A DNA stretch of 34,756 bases from an uncultured Mycoplasmatota bacterium (GTDB lineage: Bacteria > Bacillota_I > Bacilli_A > RF39 > UBA660), in the NCBI GenBank assembly GCA_947574215.1, contig CANPIX010000012.1, forward strand, positions 1 through 34,756, written 5' to 3'. The notes under the pieces were generated by a model. The model was given only the letters and a program-made list of their open reading frames with translations, had not been told where the DNA came from and did no database searches. Position numbers and translations under genes: made by a program. This document shows, one piece after another, positions 1 through 7,652 of this stretch. The stretch's first letter is position 1. Each line of letters starts with the position of its first letter.

Positions 1-84
1 TTTCATTTTTGGATTCCATCTTTTGGTTTGGTGTCCAAAATGAACTCCTGCTTCTAATAAAAAACTCATAGAAACAACGGCCAT
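1..84 (-). CDS. rpsB: 30S ribosomal protein S2, N-terminal fragment (cut by window edge)
   Basis: The minus strand from base 84 encodes 28 residues that run open to the window edge. They contain LLEAGVHFGHQTKRWNPKMK, the highly conserved N-terminus of ribosomal protein S2, which binds the 30S head/platform junction late in assembly. A strong Shine-Dalgarno (AAGGAGG, plus-strand bases about 93-100) sits just upstream of the ATG, so the start is secure. It was missed by the ORF track because it is partial. A promoter and a folded leader lie upstream (separate entries). In Firmicutes rpsB is usually followed by tsf, which would lie outside the window. Confidence 0.93.
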   Translation of the reverse strand, partial: MAVVSMSFLLEAGVHFGHQTKRWNPKMK

Positions 85-199
85 AAATTATTCCTCCTTC
101 GTTAAAACATCTGTTTAAGATCAACTTAAAACCCATCACCTCTTCGGCACTCGATGAATTCAATCCTTTAAACATGTCTATTTGCTAACTCATTTAGCC
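85..199 (-). promoter_or_regulatory. Structured 5' leader of rpsB, candidate cis-regulatory RNA
   Basis: Between the predicted transcription start and the rpsB ATG are about 115 nt that can fold extensively. There is a 5' hairpin GCUAA-AUGAG-UUAGC. A long-range stem pairs ACAUGUUUAAAG with CUUAAACAGAUGU. Inside it a second stem pairs UUGAAUUCAUC with GAUGGGUUUUAA and is capped by GAGUGCCGAAGAGGU. The outer stem ends just before the Shine-Dalgarno, a layout that suits translational autoregulation by S2. I do not recognise it as a named riboswitch or T-box. Folding was done by eye. Confidence 0.45.
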
Positions 200-205
200 A
201 TTTGT

Positions 206-234
206 ATTTTAGCAAAAATAAGTACCAACAGCAA
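206..234 (-). promoter_or_regulatory. Sigma-A-type promoter of rpsB
   Basis: On the minus strand TTGCTG (229-234) and TAAAAT (206-211) are separated by exactly 17 nt, placing the start of transcription near base 199, upstream of the rpsB leader. Confidence 0.55.
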
Positions 235-293
235 GCATTTTTACTATAATATATAGAAAATATTTAAAAAAATGCAAAAAATTTATTATCACA

Positions 294-328
294 AATAAAA
301 ACAGGCTTATTTTTTGATTAACACCTGT
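294..328 (-). terminator. Possible terminator downstream of the 73-aa gene
   Basis: ACAGG and CCTGT flank a long loop on the minus strand and are followed by a short U-run. It lies between the end of the 73-aa gene and the rpsB promoter. The stem is only 5 bp, so this is weak. The rest of 235-398 is AT-rich and holds nothing else I recognise. Confidence 0.35.
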
Positions 329-398
329 CTTTTCAAAAAAAATATATCTTCCAGAGTTTTTACATTATTCCTGTTTTTTTACAAATTATGAATCCTTT

Positions 399-620
399 CT
401 ATTTAACTAATAAAAAACCTTTGTATTTATGATAATAATTTTTTTTAAAATTATTTAATAAACTTTTATTATAAGACCCCAAAATAGAAACAATAATTTT
501 ATCTACACCATACTCATCAATAATTTTAAAGATTCGTCTTTCCAATAAAGCAACGACTTCAACCGTTATATCATTGGTTACATCTACAAACAATGTTTCA
601 TTTTTATAATAAACGTCCAT
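399..620 (-). CDS. Small STAS-like (SpoIIAA-like?) protein, 73 aa
   Basis: The protein shows a beta strand (TLFVDVTNDIT), an amphipathic helix (VEVVALLERRIFKIIDEYG) and a second strand (VDKIIVSILG). This is the order of the first half of a STAS domain such as the anti-anti-sigma factor SpoIIAA. It lacks the usual phosphorylatable Ser motif (DSSG) and is shorter than SpoIIAA (about 115 aa). Its Shine-Dalgarno AGGTGA lies 6 nt before the ATG. It follows queH after a 77-nt gap containing a dyad and a possible TTACAA-16-TATTCT promoter. The family call is inference from secondary structure and spore-former context; it may simply be an unrelated small alpha/beta protein. Confidence 0.5.
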   Translation of the reverse strand: MDVYYKNETLFVDVTNDITVEVVALLERRIFKIIDEYGVDKIIVSILGSYNKSLLNNFKKNYYHKYKGFLLVK

Positions 621-670
621 ATTGAATCACCTAATAATAGAATACTAAATTTTTAAATTTTTGTAAGGAA

Positions 671-689
671 TTCGACAAGAGTTGCCGAA
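671..689 (-). promoter_or_regulatory. 8-bp dyad between queH and the 73-aa gene
   Basis: TTCGGCAA-CTC-TTGTCGAA on the minus strand is an inverted repeat with all eight positions paired (one G.U as RNA). It is not followed by a U-run. It lies just upstream of the possible -35 of the 73-aa gene, so an operator is as likely as a terminator. Confidence 0.35.
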
Positions 690-697
690 ATATATTC

Positions 698-1372
698 TTA
701 AAAATTAATTTTTTTTCCATACAAACATCCACAATATTCTTGGCGATACAAACCATATTTTTTAGAAAATTCAATACTTTTTTTATAGCCATTTTTCTTT
801 TTAAAATCTGAAATTAAAAATGAAATTTTTTGTTCTTCCTTTAAATTTTCATTTATTTTTTCTTCTATTTCCAATCCTATTTCATTAATTATTTTAGCAT
901 TTTTATAAGGGCTTACAGTCAAAGTAGTTCCAAAATAATCAAAATGGTTTTCTTTTGCTAAGAGAGCTGTTTTCTCTAAACGTAAATAATAACATTTATG
1001 ACATCTGGCTCCCCCTTCTGGTTCAAACTCCAGATGTTTAGAAATTTTTTGAAAACTCTCATGATCGTAATCCACATCCATCATGTTGATCTCGTATCCA
1101 CTTTCTTTTATGTATCTTTTTTGTTCTTCCTTACGTTTTGTATATTCCTCTAACGGCTCAATATTTGGATTGTAATACAAAATAGTAATAGCAAAATAAT
1201 CTTTTAAAGTATCGATTACAGCAGTAGAACAAGGTCCACAACAACTATGCAAGAGGATTGTTTTTTTAGTGGCAAAACGTTTTAATTCTCTTTCCATCCA
1301 ATCGTTATAATTTAAATTTTGTATTTTCGTATTGTTTTGTTTAAAAAATTGTTCACATTCTTTTCTTTCCAT
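698..1372 (-). CDS. queH: Epoxyqueuosine reductase QueH
   Basis: QueH reduces epoxyqueuosine in the anticodon loop of tRNA to queuosine, replacing QueG in many anaerobes and gut Firmicutes. The cysteine signatures of the family (formerly DUF208) are all visible: HSCCGPCS near residue 43, GGARCHKCYYLR near residue 120 and the C-terminal YCGCLYG. These ligate the iron-sulfur and second metal sites. The length (224 aa) is normal. The start lies 2 nt after the divIB stop, with its Shine-Dalgarno (GGAGAG) inside the divIB 3' end, so the two are translated from one message. Its place at the end of a wall/division operon appears to be convenience rather than a functional link. Confidence 0.9.
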   Translation of the reverse strand: MERKECEQFFKQNNTKIQNLNYNDWMERELKRFATKKTILLHSCCGPCSTAVIDTLKDYFAITILYYNPNIEPLEEYTKRKEEQKRYIKESGYEINMMDVDYDHESFQKISKHLEFEPEGGARCHKCYYLRLEKTALLAKENHFDYFGTTLTVSPYKNAKIINEIGLEIEEKINENLKEEQKISFLISDFKKKNGYKKSIEFSKKYGLYRQEYCGCLYGKKINF

Positions 1373-1374
1373 AA

Positions 1375-2085
1375 TTACTCTCCAAATTTACGAAACCATG
1401 CACTATTATTATCAGAATCCAAGTATAAAGTTCCTTTTTCCATAAGAGTTGTATACGTTAACGCATACATATCCAAACGGTCCATATGAAGCAAATTAAT
1501 ATACACTTGATTTCCATCGTTCATTCGAAGTAAAAATCTTGTATCGTCTAAAACAACTTCACCACTTCTACTAGGCGAATATTCAATTTCACTAATAAGA
1601 GAAAGGGTTTCTGTTTTTACTTCGGAAAGCTCTTTAATCAATCGTTCGTAGACATCGTTCTTTACCTCACTAATTAAAAAAGGAATACCATGAAAATTTC
1701 CATGTATTGTTTCTTTTCCATTGGATAAAACATAACTAGAATGATTACGATTGTAAAATAAAACCCTTGCCTCTTCCATTTCTATAGTTATTTTTCCAAA
1801 AATACTTTTTTTTACTTTTACTTTAGAAACTAAATCTAACTTACGAATATTATTTTCCAAAGTACGAATTGAATATTTATTCATCGTTGGGAATTCTTTC
1901 AAACCCGCTATCTCTATAATTTCATACTCTTTTATTTTTTCATTCCCAAGAATTAAAATACGTTTTACAGGCAAATGCAAAAAAGAATAACCCACTAAAA
2001 AAAATAAAAGAGTAATAAATACAATTAAGAAAAGCCCTTTCCATTTAATATGCAATTTTACTTTCTTCTTTGGTTTCTTTGTCAT
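1375..2085 (-). CDS. divIB: Cell division protein DivIB/FtsQ
   Basis: A lysine-rich cytoplasmic N-terminus (KKPKKKVK) is followed by one transmembrane segment (about residues 18-38, LFLIVFITLLFFLVGYSFL). Next comes an extracellular POTRA domain beginning VKRILILGNEKIKEYEI and a beta domain to the C-terminus. DivIB bridges the divisome with FtsL and DivIC and stabilises the septal PBP/FtsW pair; in Bacillus it also matters at the sporulation septum. The length of 236 aa is typical. It follows murG by 24 nt, as in the usual dcw order murG-(murB)-divIB; murB is missing here. A Shine-Dalgarno AGGTG lies about 10 nt before the start. Confidence 0.88.
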   Translation of the reverse strand: MTKKPKKKVKLHIKWKGLFLIVFITLLFFLVGYSFLHLPVKRILILGNEKIKEYEIIEIAGLKEFPTMNKYSIRTLENNIRKLDLVSKVKVKKSIFGKITIEMEEARVLFYNRNHSSYVLSNGKETIHGNFHGIPFLISEVKNDVYERLIKELSEVKTETLSLISEIEYSPSRSGEVVLDDTRFLLRMNDGNQVYINLLHMDRLDMYALTYTTLMEKGTLYLDSDNNSAWFRKFGE

Positions 2086-2109
2086 TTGCTAAAACACCTA
2101 CTTTTTAAT

Positions 2110-3201
2110 TTATTTCGAAGATTGAATTAATTTCTTTATCGAATTATAAATAATCTCACTTGGTTGAATTTTTTTATATTCCACCATATTTTTCTTTAAC
2201 TCTTTTCTTTTTTCTAGATCGCTTAAAAGCTTATTAATTTTACTTGCCAAAACTTCTTTTGTGATTTCTTTTTCTTCCAAAACCTCAATCACTTTATTTT
2301 CTTTTAATTCTTTAGCGTTATAATACTGATGATTATTAGCAACATTGGGACTTGGAATAATAATACTAGGTTTTTCAAGTCCTATTATTTCAAAAAGAGT
2401 TCCTGCTCCTGCTCTTGAAATCACTAGATCACTGCTTGCCATAATTCCTGGTAAATTTTCAAAATAAGGAACTACTTTTACTCCTTTGGTACTAATTAAT
2501 TTTTTCTTAAATTCTTCTATATCAATAGTACTACCTACGATATACATAATTTCATAAGAATTATGCAAATCGCTATTTAAAAAATCAATCATTTTTTGAT
2601 TCAAAGAAGAGCTACCAAGACTTCCAGCAACGTACACCACTAATTTTTTAGAGATACTAAAACCTAACATAGTTTTATCAATTGGTTTTGTATTTAATGC
2701 ACCATCTAATGAAGGATGCCCTGTATAGATAACCTTTTTGGCTTTCTTAAAAAAATCTATAGAACTCTTAAACGTTACCCCTACCAAATCTGCATATCGA
2801 CTTACTACATAATTTACTTTACCTGGTCGACTATTTTGTTCATGAATAAAAGTTTTTATTCCCAATTTTTTAGCTACTTTTACAACAGGATAAGTAACAT
2901 ACCCTCCTACACCAATCACAACATCTGGTTGAAATTCTTTCATAATACGTAAACATTTTTTCTCAGCTTTACGAATTAAAAATAAATTTTTAATATCTCT
3001 TTTTATATCTTTAGTAAATCCATAAATTTCTAAAGCTTCATAAGGGATACCTTTTTTTGGAACGATATCCTTTTCCATACGATTATGTGTTCCAATGTAC
3101 AATATTTTTACGTTTTTCTCTCTTTTTTTAAATTCTTCAACTATAGCAAGAGCTGGATAAATATGGCCCCCACTTCCACCCGCTGAAACGATAATATTCA
3201 T
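2110..3201 (-). CDS. murG: UDP-GlcNAc:undecaprenyl-PP-MurNAc-pentapeptide GlcNAc transferase MurG
   Basis: MurG adds GlcNAc to lipid I to make lipid II at the inner face of the membrane. The N-terminal glycine-rich loop (SAGGSGGHIYPA), GVGGYVTYPVV, HEQNSRPGKVN and the donor-binding VISRAGAGTLFEI are all present; the length is about 363 aa. The track start (3222) lies inside a TATAAT -10 element. The Shine-Dalgarno AAAGGTG (3208-3214) points to the second ATG at 3201, giving MNIIVSAGG, the usual N-terminus. It begins a transcript with divIB and queH behind a terminator after ftsW. Confidence 0.95.
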   Translation of the reverse strand: MNIIVSAGGSGGHIYPALAIVEEFKKREKNVKILYIGTHNRMEKDIVPKKGIPYEALEIYGFTKDIKRDIKNLFLIRKAEKKCLRIMKEFQPDVVIGVGGYVTYPVVKVAKKLGIKTFIHEQNSRPGKVNYVVSRYADLVGVTFKSSIDFFKKAKKVIYTGHPSLDGALNTKPIDKTMLGFSISKKLVVYVAGSLGSSSLNQKMIDFLNSDLHNSYEIMYIVGSTIDIEEFKKKLISTKGVKVVPYFENLPGIMASSDLVISRAGAGTLFEIIGLEKPSIIIPSPNVANNHQYYNAKELKENKVIEVLEEKEITKEVLASKINKLLSDLEKRKELKKNMVEYKKIQPSEIIYNSIKKLIQSSK

Positions 3202-3220
3202 GATAATCACCTTTATTACC

Positions 3221-3226
3221 ATTATA
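3221..3226 (-). promoter_or_regulatory. Candidate -10 element for murG-divIB-queH
   Basis: A perfect TATAAT on the minus strand lies 19 nt before the murG ATG. No good -35 is seen at 17 nt (TTGCTA is 21 nt away), so the promoter is plausible but unproven. Confidence 0.35.
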
Positions 3227-3232
3227 CTATAA

Positions 3233-3260
3233 ATTAAAAAAAGATATTAGCAAATCTTTT
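3233..3260 (-). terminator. Terminator after ftsW
   Basis: On the minus strand AAAAGAT-TTGCTAAT-ATCTTTT forms a 7-bp AT-rich stem that runs into further T residues. It lies 18 nt after the ftsW stop codon and before the murG -10. Confidence 0.5.
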
Positions 3261-3277
3261 GAAACGTGTAAACGCAT

Positions 3278-4360
3278 TTAGTTTCGACTAATATTTAAAA
3301 TGATACCTATACTTGCCATTGATACTAATAAACTACTTCCACCATAACTTAAAAATGGCAAAGTAACTCCAGTAACAGGAATTATTCCTACTACGACCAT
3401 TAAGTTTAATAGAGCTTGAACGATTATCCCAAAAGAAAGACCAAAAGCTAAATATTTTCCAAACAAATCACTTTGTTTTAATGCGATATTTAAAACCCGA
3501 TAAAAAAGAAAGAAAAAAACACTAGTTACAATTAAAACTCCTAAAAATCCAAATTCTTCACTAATAATGGAAAAGATAAAATCGGTTTGTGGTTCAGGAA
3601 GATAAAAATGTTTTTGTCGCGAATGCATAAACCCTTGCCCAAGTAATCCTCCAGGACCAATAGCATACAAGCTCTGGATAATTTGAAATCCACTTCCTAA
3701 TGGATCAGTCCATGGATTTAAAAAGGATACAATTCTAGCCATACGGTATGGAGCTACAATAATTAAACCAACAATTCCAATTAATCCTAGTAAGCCGATT
3801 CTTACAAAAAAGGACATTTTTACTCCCGATGTAAAAATCATGACTACAAGCGTTAGAACAATTACCATTGCCGTACCAAAATCAGGTTCTAACATGATTA
3901 AACCGAAAAAAATAAAAATAACACTCATAATTGGCAAAACACCTGATTTAATATCTCGCATATTTTTTTTGTTATTGGATAAATACTTGGCAACATAAAT
4001 AATTAACCCTATTTTAGCAAACTCACTAGGTTGTATCCCAAATCCACCAAGTCCAAACCAACTTCGACTTCCATTACGAATCGTTCCAATTCCTGGAATA
4101 AGTACTAAAATTAAAAGAAGAAAACAAACAAATAAAATAGTATTGGCTTTTTTAAAATAAAGATGATAATCAACTTTTGATAAAAAAAACAACACCAAAA
4201 TACCTACAATAAAAAACATACCTTGAGCTTTTACGAACTTAAAAGCATCATGAAATTTATATTCCGCCCAAATGCTACTAGCAGAATAAATCATAATAAT
4301 TCCAAACATAGCAATGAACAATACAGCAATTAATAATTTATAATCGATCTTATATTTCAT
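3278..4360 (-). CDS. ftsW: SEDS peptidoglycan glycosyltransferase FtsW/SpoVE
   Basis: This is a polytopic protein with about ten membrane segments and the SEDS signature set: GRNGSRSWFGLGGFGIQPSEFAK-type motif (here IRNGSRSWFG and QPSEFAKIG), LEPDFGTAMV, and the large extracellular loop LPEPQTDFIFSIISEEFG, which contains the catalytic Asp. It also has the C-terminal LPFLSYGGSS. It polymerises glycan strands from lipid II together with a class B PBP, here probably the gene at 5546-7453. Position next to murG fits FtsW; in spore formers the paralogue SpoVE occupies the same place, and sequence alone does not separate the two. It lies between terminator-like hairpins on both sides. Confidence 0.9.
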   Translation of the reverse strand: MKYKIDYKLLIAVLFIAMFGIIMIYSASSIWAEYKFHDAFKFVKAQGMFFIVGILVLFFLSKVDYHLYFKKANTILFVCFLLLILVLIPGIGTIRNGSRSWFGLGGFGIQPSEFAKIGLIIYVAKYLSNNKKNMRDIKSGVLPIMSVIFIFFGLIMLEPDFGTAMVIVLTLVVMIFTSGVKMSFFVRIGLLGLIGIVGLIIVAPYRMARIVSFLNPWTDPLGSGFQIIQSLYAIGPGGLLGQGFMHSRQKHFYLPEPQTDFIFSIISEEFGFLGVLIVTSVFFFLFYRVLNIALKQSDLFGKYLAFGLSFGIIVQALLNLMVVVGIIPVTGVTLPFLSYGGSSLLVSMASIGIILNISRN

Positions 4361-4392
4361 AATTTATCCTCATTAAAGTTTATTAAAAAAAG

Positions 4393-4420
4393 AGAAAAAA
4401 AAGTAGTAAATTCTACTTTT
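4393..4420 (-). terminator. Hairpin with U-run upstream of ftsW (terminator or attenuator)
   Basis: On minus, AAAAGTAG-AATTTA-CTACTTTT followed by TTTTCTCTTTTTTT is a typical intrinsic terminator. It sits only 32 nt before the ftsW ATG, after the terminator at the end of mraY, so it may attenuate ftsW rather than end mraY. Confidence 0.55.
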
Positions 4421-4466
4421 TATTTTCAAAGTTTCTTTTAAAATATTCTACTTTCAAAAAAAACAT

Positions 4467-4491
4467 AAAAAAAGGATATATTTTTATATCC
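4467..4491 (-). terminator. Terminator embedding the mraY stop codon
   Basis: On minus, GGATATA-AAAAT-TATATCC-type pairing followed by seven T residues. The mraY stop codon (4484-4486) lies within the hairpin. Confidence 0.65.
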
Positions 4492-5476
4492 ATACACCAT
4501 AAGTAATTGCTGCCATGGCAAGCAAAAATCCAATGACCCAAAATAGTTTTACAATATCAGTTTCTGCCCATCCCAGTTGTTCAAAATGATGATGAAGAGG
4601 TGCCATTTTAAAAATTTTTTTATGAAATTTCGTAATGGCTATAATTTGTACAAAACTTGAAATAGTTTCGATAACAAAAATACCTCCTACCAATACCAAT
4701 GACAATTCATGTCTTGTTACAATAGCAACAGTAGCTAAAGCTCCACCCAAGGCAAGACTTCCTAAATCTCCCATAAAAATTTTTGCAGGATGAGAATTAT
4801 AAAGTAAAAAGCCTAATAAACTACCTACCAACAAAAAACAAAAAATAGCGACTTCTTCATATCCTTGCATCCATCCAGTATTCCAAGAAATAATTCCAAA
4901 GGCTAAAAAGGCAATAGCTGATAATCCTCCTGCCAAACCATCTAATCCATCTGTAATATTAACCGCATTACTTGTACCCACAAGCACAAACAAAATAAAA
5001 ATACCAAATAGCCAACCCATATCAATGCTTATATTAATAGAAGTAATCCATAATACAGGTTCTCCTCCATTTTTCATAAAAATGTAAAAAAATACAAGAG
5101 CAATTCCCATTTGAATTAAAAACTTAGTAGTAATGCTAATTCCTTTATTGTTTTTAAATTTCATTTTCAAAAAGTCATCTAAAAATCCTAAAGCCGCATA
5201 AGCAACAAATACAAATATTAAAATCCAAAGATTATGACTCATAGAAATACTTCCCCGAATATAAAGTAATAACAAGGAAATAAGAACAGGAACAATAAAA
5301 ATGAATCCACCCATTGTAGGAGTTCCATTTTTCTTCATGTGTCTCTCACCAATGGTCAAACTTACATTTTGACCCATTTTCTTTTTTCTAGCAAACTTCA
5401 CAAAAAAGAAGCCAAAAACCATTGATAAAACAAATCCTAACATAATAGACATTGCTGCTTTTGCAAGTATTAGCAT
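4484..5476 (-). CDS. mraY: Phospho-MurNAc-pentapeptide transferase MraY
   Basis: MraY transfers phospho-MurNAc-pentapeptide from UDP to undecaprenyl phosphate, producing lipid I. The ten-helix membrane topology is clear, and the catalytic motifs are present: GFLDDFLK (about residue 97), NITDGLDGLAGG, NSHPAKIFMGDLGSLALGG and the histidine-rich APLHHHFE near the C-terminus. The length of 330 aa is normal. The Shine-Dalgarno GAGGTGA lies 5 nt before the ATG. In the classical dcw order murD follows mraY; here a terminator and a 120-nt non-coding gap replace it. Confidence 0.96.
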   Translation of the reverse strand: MLILAKAAMSIMLGFVLSMVFGFFFVKFARKKKMGQNVSLTIGERHMKKNGTPTMGGFIFIVPVLISLLLLYIRGSISMSHNLWILIFVFVAYAALGFLDDFLKMKFKNNKGISITTKFLIQMGIALVFFYIFMKNGGEPVLWITSINISIDMGWLFGIFILFVLVGTSNAVNITDGLDGLAGGLSAIAFLAFGIISWNTGWMQGYEEVAIFCFLLVGSLLGFLLYNSHPAKIFMGDLGSLALGGALATVAIVTRHELSLVLVGGIFVIETISSFVQIIAITKFHKKIFKMAPLHHHFEQLGWAETDIVKLFWVIGFLLAMAAITYGVWI

Positions 5477-5495
5477 ACTATCACCTCGTAATCAA

Positions 5496-5524
5496 ATTAT
5501 ACAATATTTTTTTTAATCTAAGTA
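5496..5524 (-). promoter_or_regulatory. Possible promoter between the PBP gene and mraY
   Basis: A perfect TATAAT (5496-5501, minus) lies 20 nt before the mraY ATG. The -35 at 17 nt is poor (TACTTA), so read-through from the PBP gene remains possible. Confidence 0.35.
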
Positions 5525-5545
5525 CTTCCCAAGAAAAAATTGACA

Positions 5546-7453
5546 CTAGTTAGACAACATTAAGGAAATCGTACTTTCTTCTTCCGTGTAAAAATTTCCT
5601 TCTGGACTTTGATAAAGAACTTTTTCTCCTACTCCAGTAGTTACAATTTGAAATCCTTTTAATGTTTTTTTTGCCTCTTCTAAAGTCATTCCCACTACGT
5701 CTGGCAACATCGTATATTTTTTATCCAACCAAGTGTATTCTCTAGGCATTCCTTCATTGGTTTTGGGATAATTATATAGTTCTATAGCGGTTTTAAAAAC
5801 ATTTTTAGCAATAGGTGCTGAAACAACCCCACCATATTGAGTAATTCCTTTTGGATTATCTATCGCTACATACACAACAATTTCTGGATTGTCTGCGGGC
5901 ATAAATCCCATAAAAGATACTATATAATTCCCAACCATGTAAACACCATTGTTTACTTTCTGTGCTGTTCCTGTTTTTCCTCCAATTCGATAATTCTCTA
6001 TATAAGCGTTTTTACCAGAACCGTTTGCAACAACACTTTCTAAAGCGTAGCGGACCATTTTTGATGTTTCTTCTCCAATTACACGAGTTCCCTCATCAGG
6101 AGTAAACATCTTTATAACACTATTGGTTTCAGGTTCTGTCATTTTCTGAACAATATATGGAGTATGCAAAATACCTCCATTCACCGCCGCCGATACAGCT
6201 CTTACTTGTTGAATTGGTGTAACGCTAATTCCTTGTCCAAAACTAGTAGTTGCTAATTCTACAGGTCCCATTTGTTCTAAAGAAAATAAAATTCCATTGG
6301 CTTCCCCATTTAAATCTATACCTGATTTTTTTCCAAAACCAAAACTCTTAATATAATTAAGTAATCTTTCTGGTCCTAATTTTTGTCCCATCACAACAAA
6401 TCCAGGGTTGCATGAATTTTCAACAACTTGCAACATCGTTTCTGCTCCATGCCCACCAGCTTTCCAACATTTAATTCGTGCATTTTCTACCCGAATAGAT
6501 CCTCCATCAAAATAAGTATCCTTAAAAAGATTAATGGTTTGCTCTTCTAAAGAGGCAGAGAGAGTAATAATTTTAAAAGTTGATCCTGGTTCATAAGTCA
6601 TCCAAATTGGCAAATTACGATTGATAACTTCTACTGATGAAGTTTGGTATTGATTTGGGTTAAAATTTGGTCGACTTGACATCGCCAAAATTTCTCCAGT
6701 TTTGGGATTCATTGCCATAATAAGTGCTTGCTCTGGATTGTATTTACTCATAACATTATCAAGTTCATTTTCAATAGCAAGTTGCAAATCCAAATCAATT
6801 GTTAAATCCACATTAATTCCATTTTGAGGCTCCTCATAAATTTCAGACAGTTCCAAACGATTACCTTTTCCATCCGAAAAATATTTAATAGCTCCATTTT
6901 CTCCCGTTAAATAATCGTCATAATTAAGTTCTATACCTGATAAACCTTGATTGTCGATTCCTACATACCCTAATACATGAGAAAGCACATTTCCATAGGG
7001 ATAATATCTTTTACTTTCCTTTACTAAGTATACCCCGTCATACCCTAAATTATTAATTTGTTCTGCTACATCATAAGACAATTGTCTTCCTTCAGGATGG
7101 ACTCTTTCAATAGAAGTTTTTTTAGCAATATGACGATACATTTCCTCATAGCTTACATTTAAAATACTTGCCAATTTTGTTGCTACTTCTTCTTTGTTTT
7201 TTATTTGGTTTGGTATAACCACCAAAGAAGTCGTCGTAATATTAGTAGCAAGTACCTTTCCGTTACGATCTCTAATTTCTCCTCGGTCCGCCGTAATCGG
7301 AAGTTCGCGACTCCATAAAGATTCCGCTAAAGAAGATAATTTATCGTATTTAAAAACTTGAATGTAAAACACTCGAAGAACAATAGCAATTAACAAAACA
7401 CACACTACTACAAACACCACTCTCATACGAGTATGAATTGTATTAAAAAACAT
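5546..7453 (-). CDS. Class B penicillin-binding transpeptidase, SpoVD/FtsI type, with C-terminal PASTA domain
   Basis: One N-terminal membrane helix (about residues 11-31) is followed by the PBP dimerisation region (ADRGEIRDRNGKVLA) and the transpeptidase domain. The transpeptidase carries the three active-site motifs: STFK in YEPGSTFKI, SCN in ENSCNPGF, and KTG in GGKTGTAQK. A single PASTA domain starts at LPDVVGMTLEEAKK. The enzyme cross-links septal or spore-cortex peptidoglycan as partner of an FtsW/SpoVE glycan polymerase. The single-PASTA build is like Bacillus SpoVD; pneumococcal PBP2x and B. subtilis PBP2B have two. The Shine-Dalgarno AAGGAG is 9 nt before the ATG. No ftsL or rsmH precedes it, so it begins the cluster. 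Confidence 0.9.
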   Translation of the reverse strand: MFFNTIHTRMRVVFVVVCVLLIAIVLRVFYIQVFKYDKLSSLAESLWSRELPITADRGEIRDRNGKVLATNITTTSLVVIPNQIKNKEEVATKLASILNVSYEEMYRHIAKKTSIERVHPEGRQLSYDVAEQINNLGYDGVYLVKESKRYYPYGNVLSHVLGYVGIDNQGLSGIELNYDDYLTGENGAIKYFSDGKGNRLELSEIYEEPQNGINVDLTIDLDLQLAIENELDNVMSKYNPEQALIMAMNPKTGEILAMSSRPNFNPNQYQTSSVEVINRNLPIWMTYEPGSTFKIITLSASLEEQTINLFKDTYFDGGSIRVENARIKCWKAGGHGAETMLQVVENSCNPGFVVMGQKLGPERLLNYIKSFGFGKKSGIDLNGEANGILFSLEQMGPVELATTSFGQGISVTPIQQVRAVSAAVNGGILHTPYIVQKMTEPETNSVIKMFTPDEGTRVIGEETSKMVRYALESVVANGSGKNAYIENYRIGGKTGTAQKVNNGVYMVGNYIVSFMGFMPADNPEIVVYVAIDNPKGITQYGGVVSAPIAKNVFKTAIELYNYPKTNEGMPREYTWLDKKYTMLPDVVGMTLEEAKKTLKGFQIVTTGVGEKVLYQSPEGNFYTEEESTISLMLSN

Positions 7454-7495
7454 AACAATGTGCTCCTTTTATACATTTTATTTAAAATAAATACA

Positions 7496-7524
7496 ATTAT
7501 TAATAATTAAAGTATTATTTTCAA
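7496..7524 (-). promoter_or_regulatory. Candidate promoter of the PBP-mraY transcript
   Basis: TTGAAA (7519-7524) and AATAAT (7496-7501) on minus are spaced by 17 nt in the AT-rich gap before the PBP gene. The gap 7525-7606 otherwise holds no gene I can support. Confidence 0.4.
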
Positions 7525-7612
7525 ATTAAATGAAAAAATTGTTCTATATTTTATTCTATTCCTGTTGGTCTGTTATAAAAAACCAAAATTGAAAGTTTAA
7601 TTTTTTCCAAAT

Positions 7613-7642
7613 AAAAAAAGATTTCACTTTATTTGTGAAATC
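7613..7642 (-). terminator. Terminator of the cpsCDB transcript
   Basis: On minus, GATTTCAC-AAATAAA-GTGAAATC is a perfect 8-bp stem followed by seven T residues. It sits 10 nt after the small 37-aa ORF and closes the capsule locus. Confidence 0.85.
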
Positions 7643-7652
7643 AATAGAAAAT

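Noticed and set aside
2716-2952. Plus-strand ORF of 78 aa inside murG, and other track ORFs at 5837-6043, 8588-8902, 10743-10964, 12444-12635, 15356-15583, 17925-18119, 20283-20468, 29397-29582, 29548-29739, 34297-34494 (plus) and 12840-13049, 21129-21353 (minus)
   Set aside because: All lie within well-supported genes in another frame, lack ribosome-binding sites and have low-complexity or unnatural composition; they are shadows.
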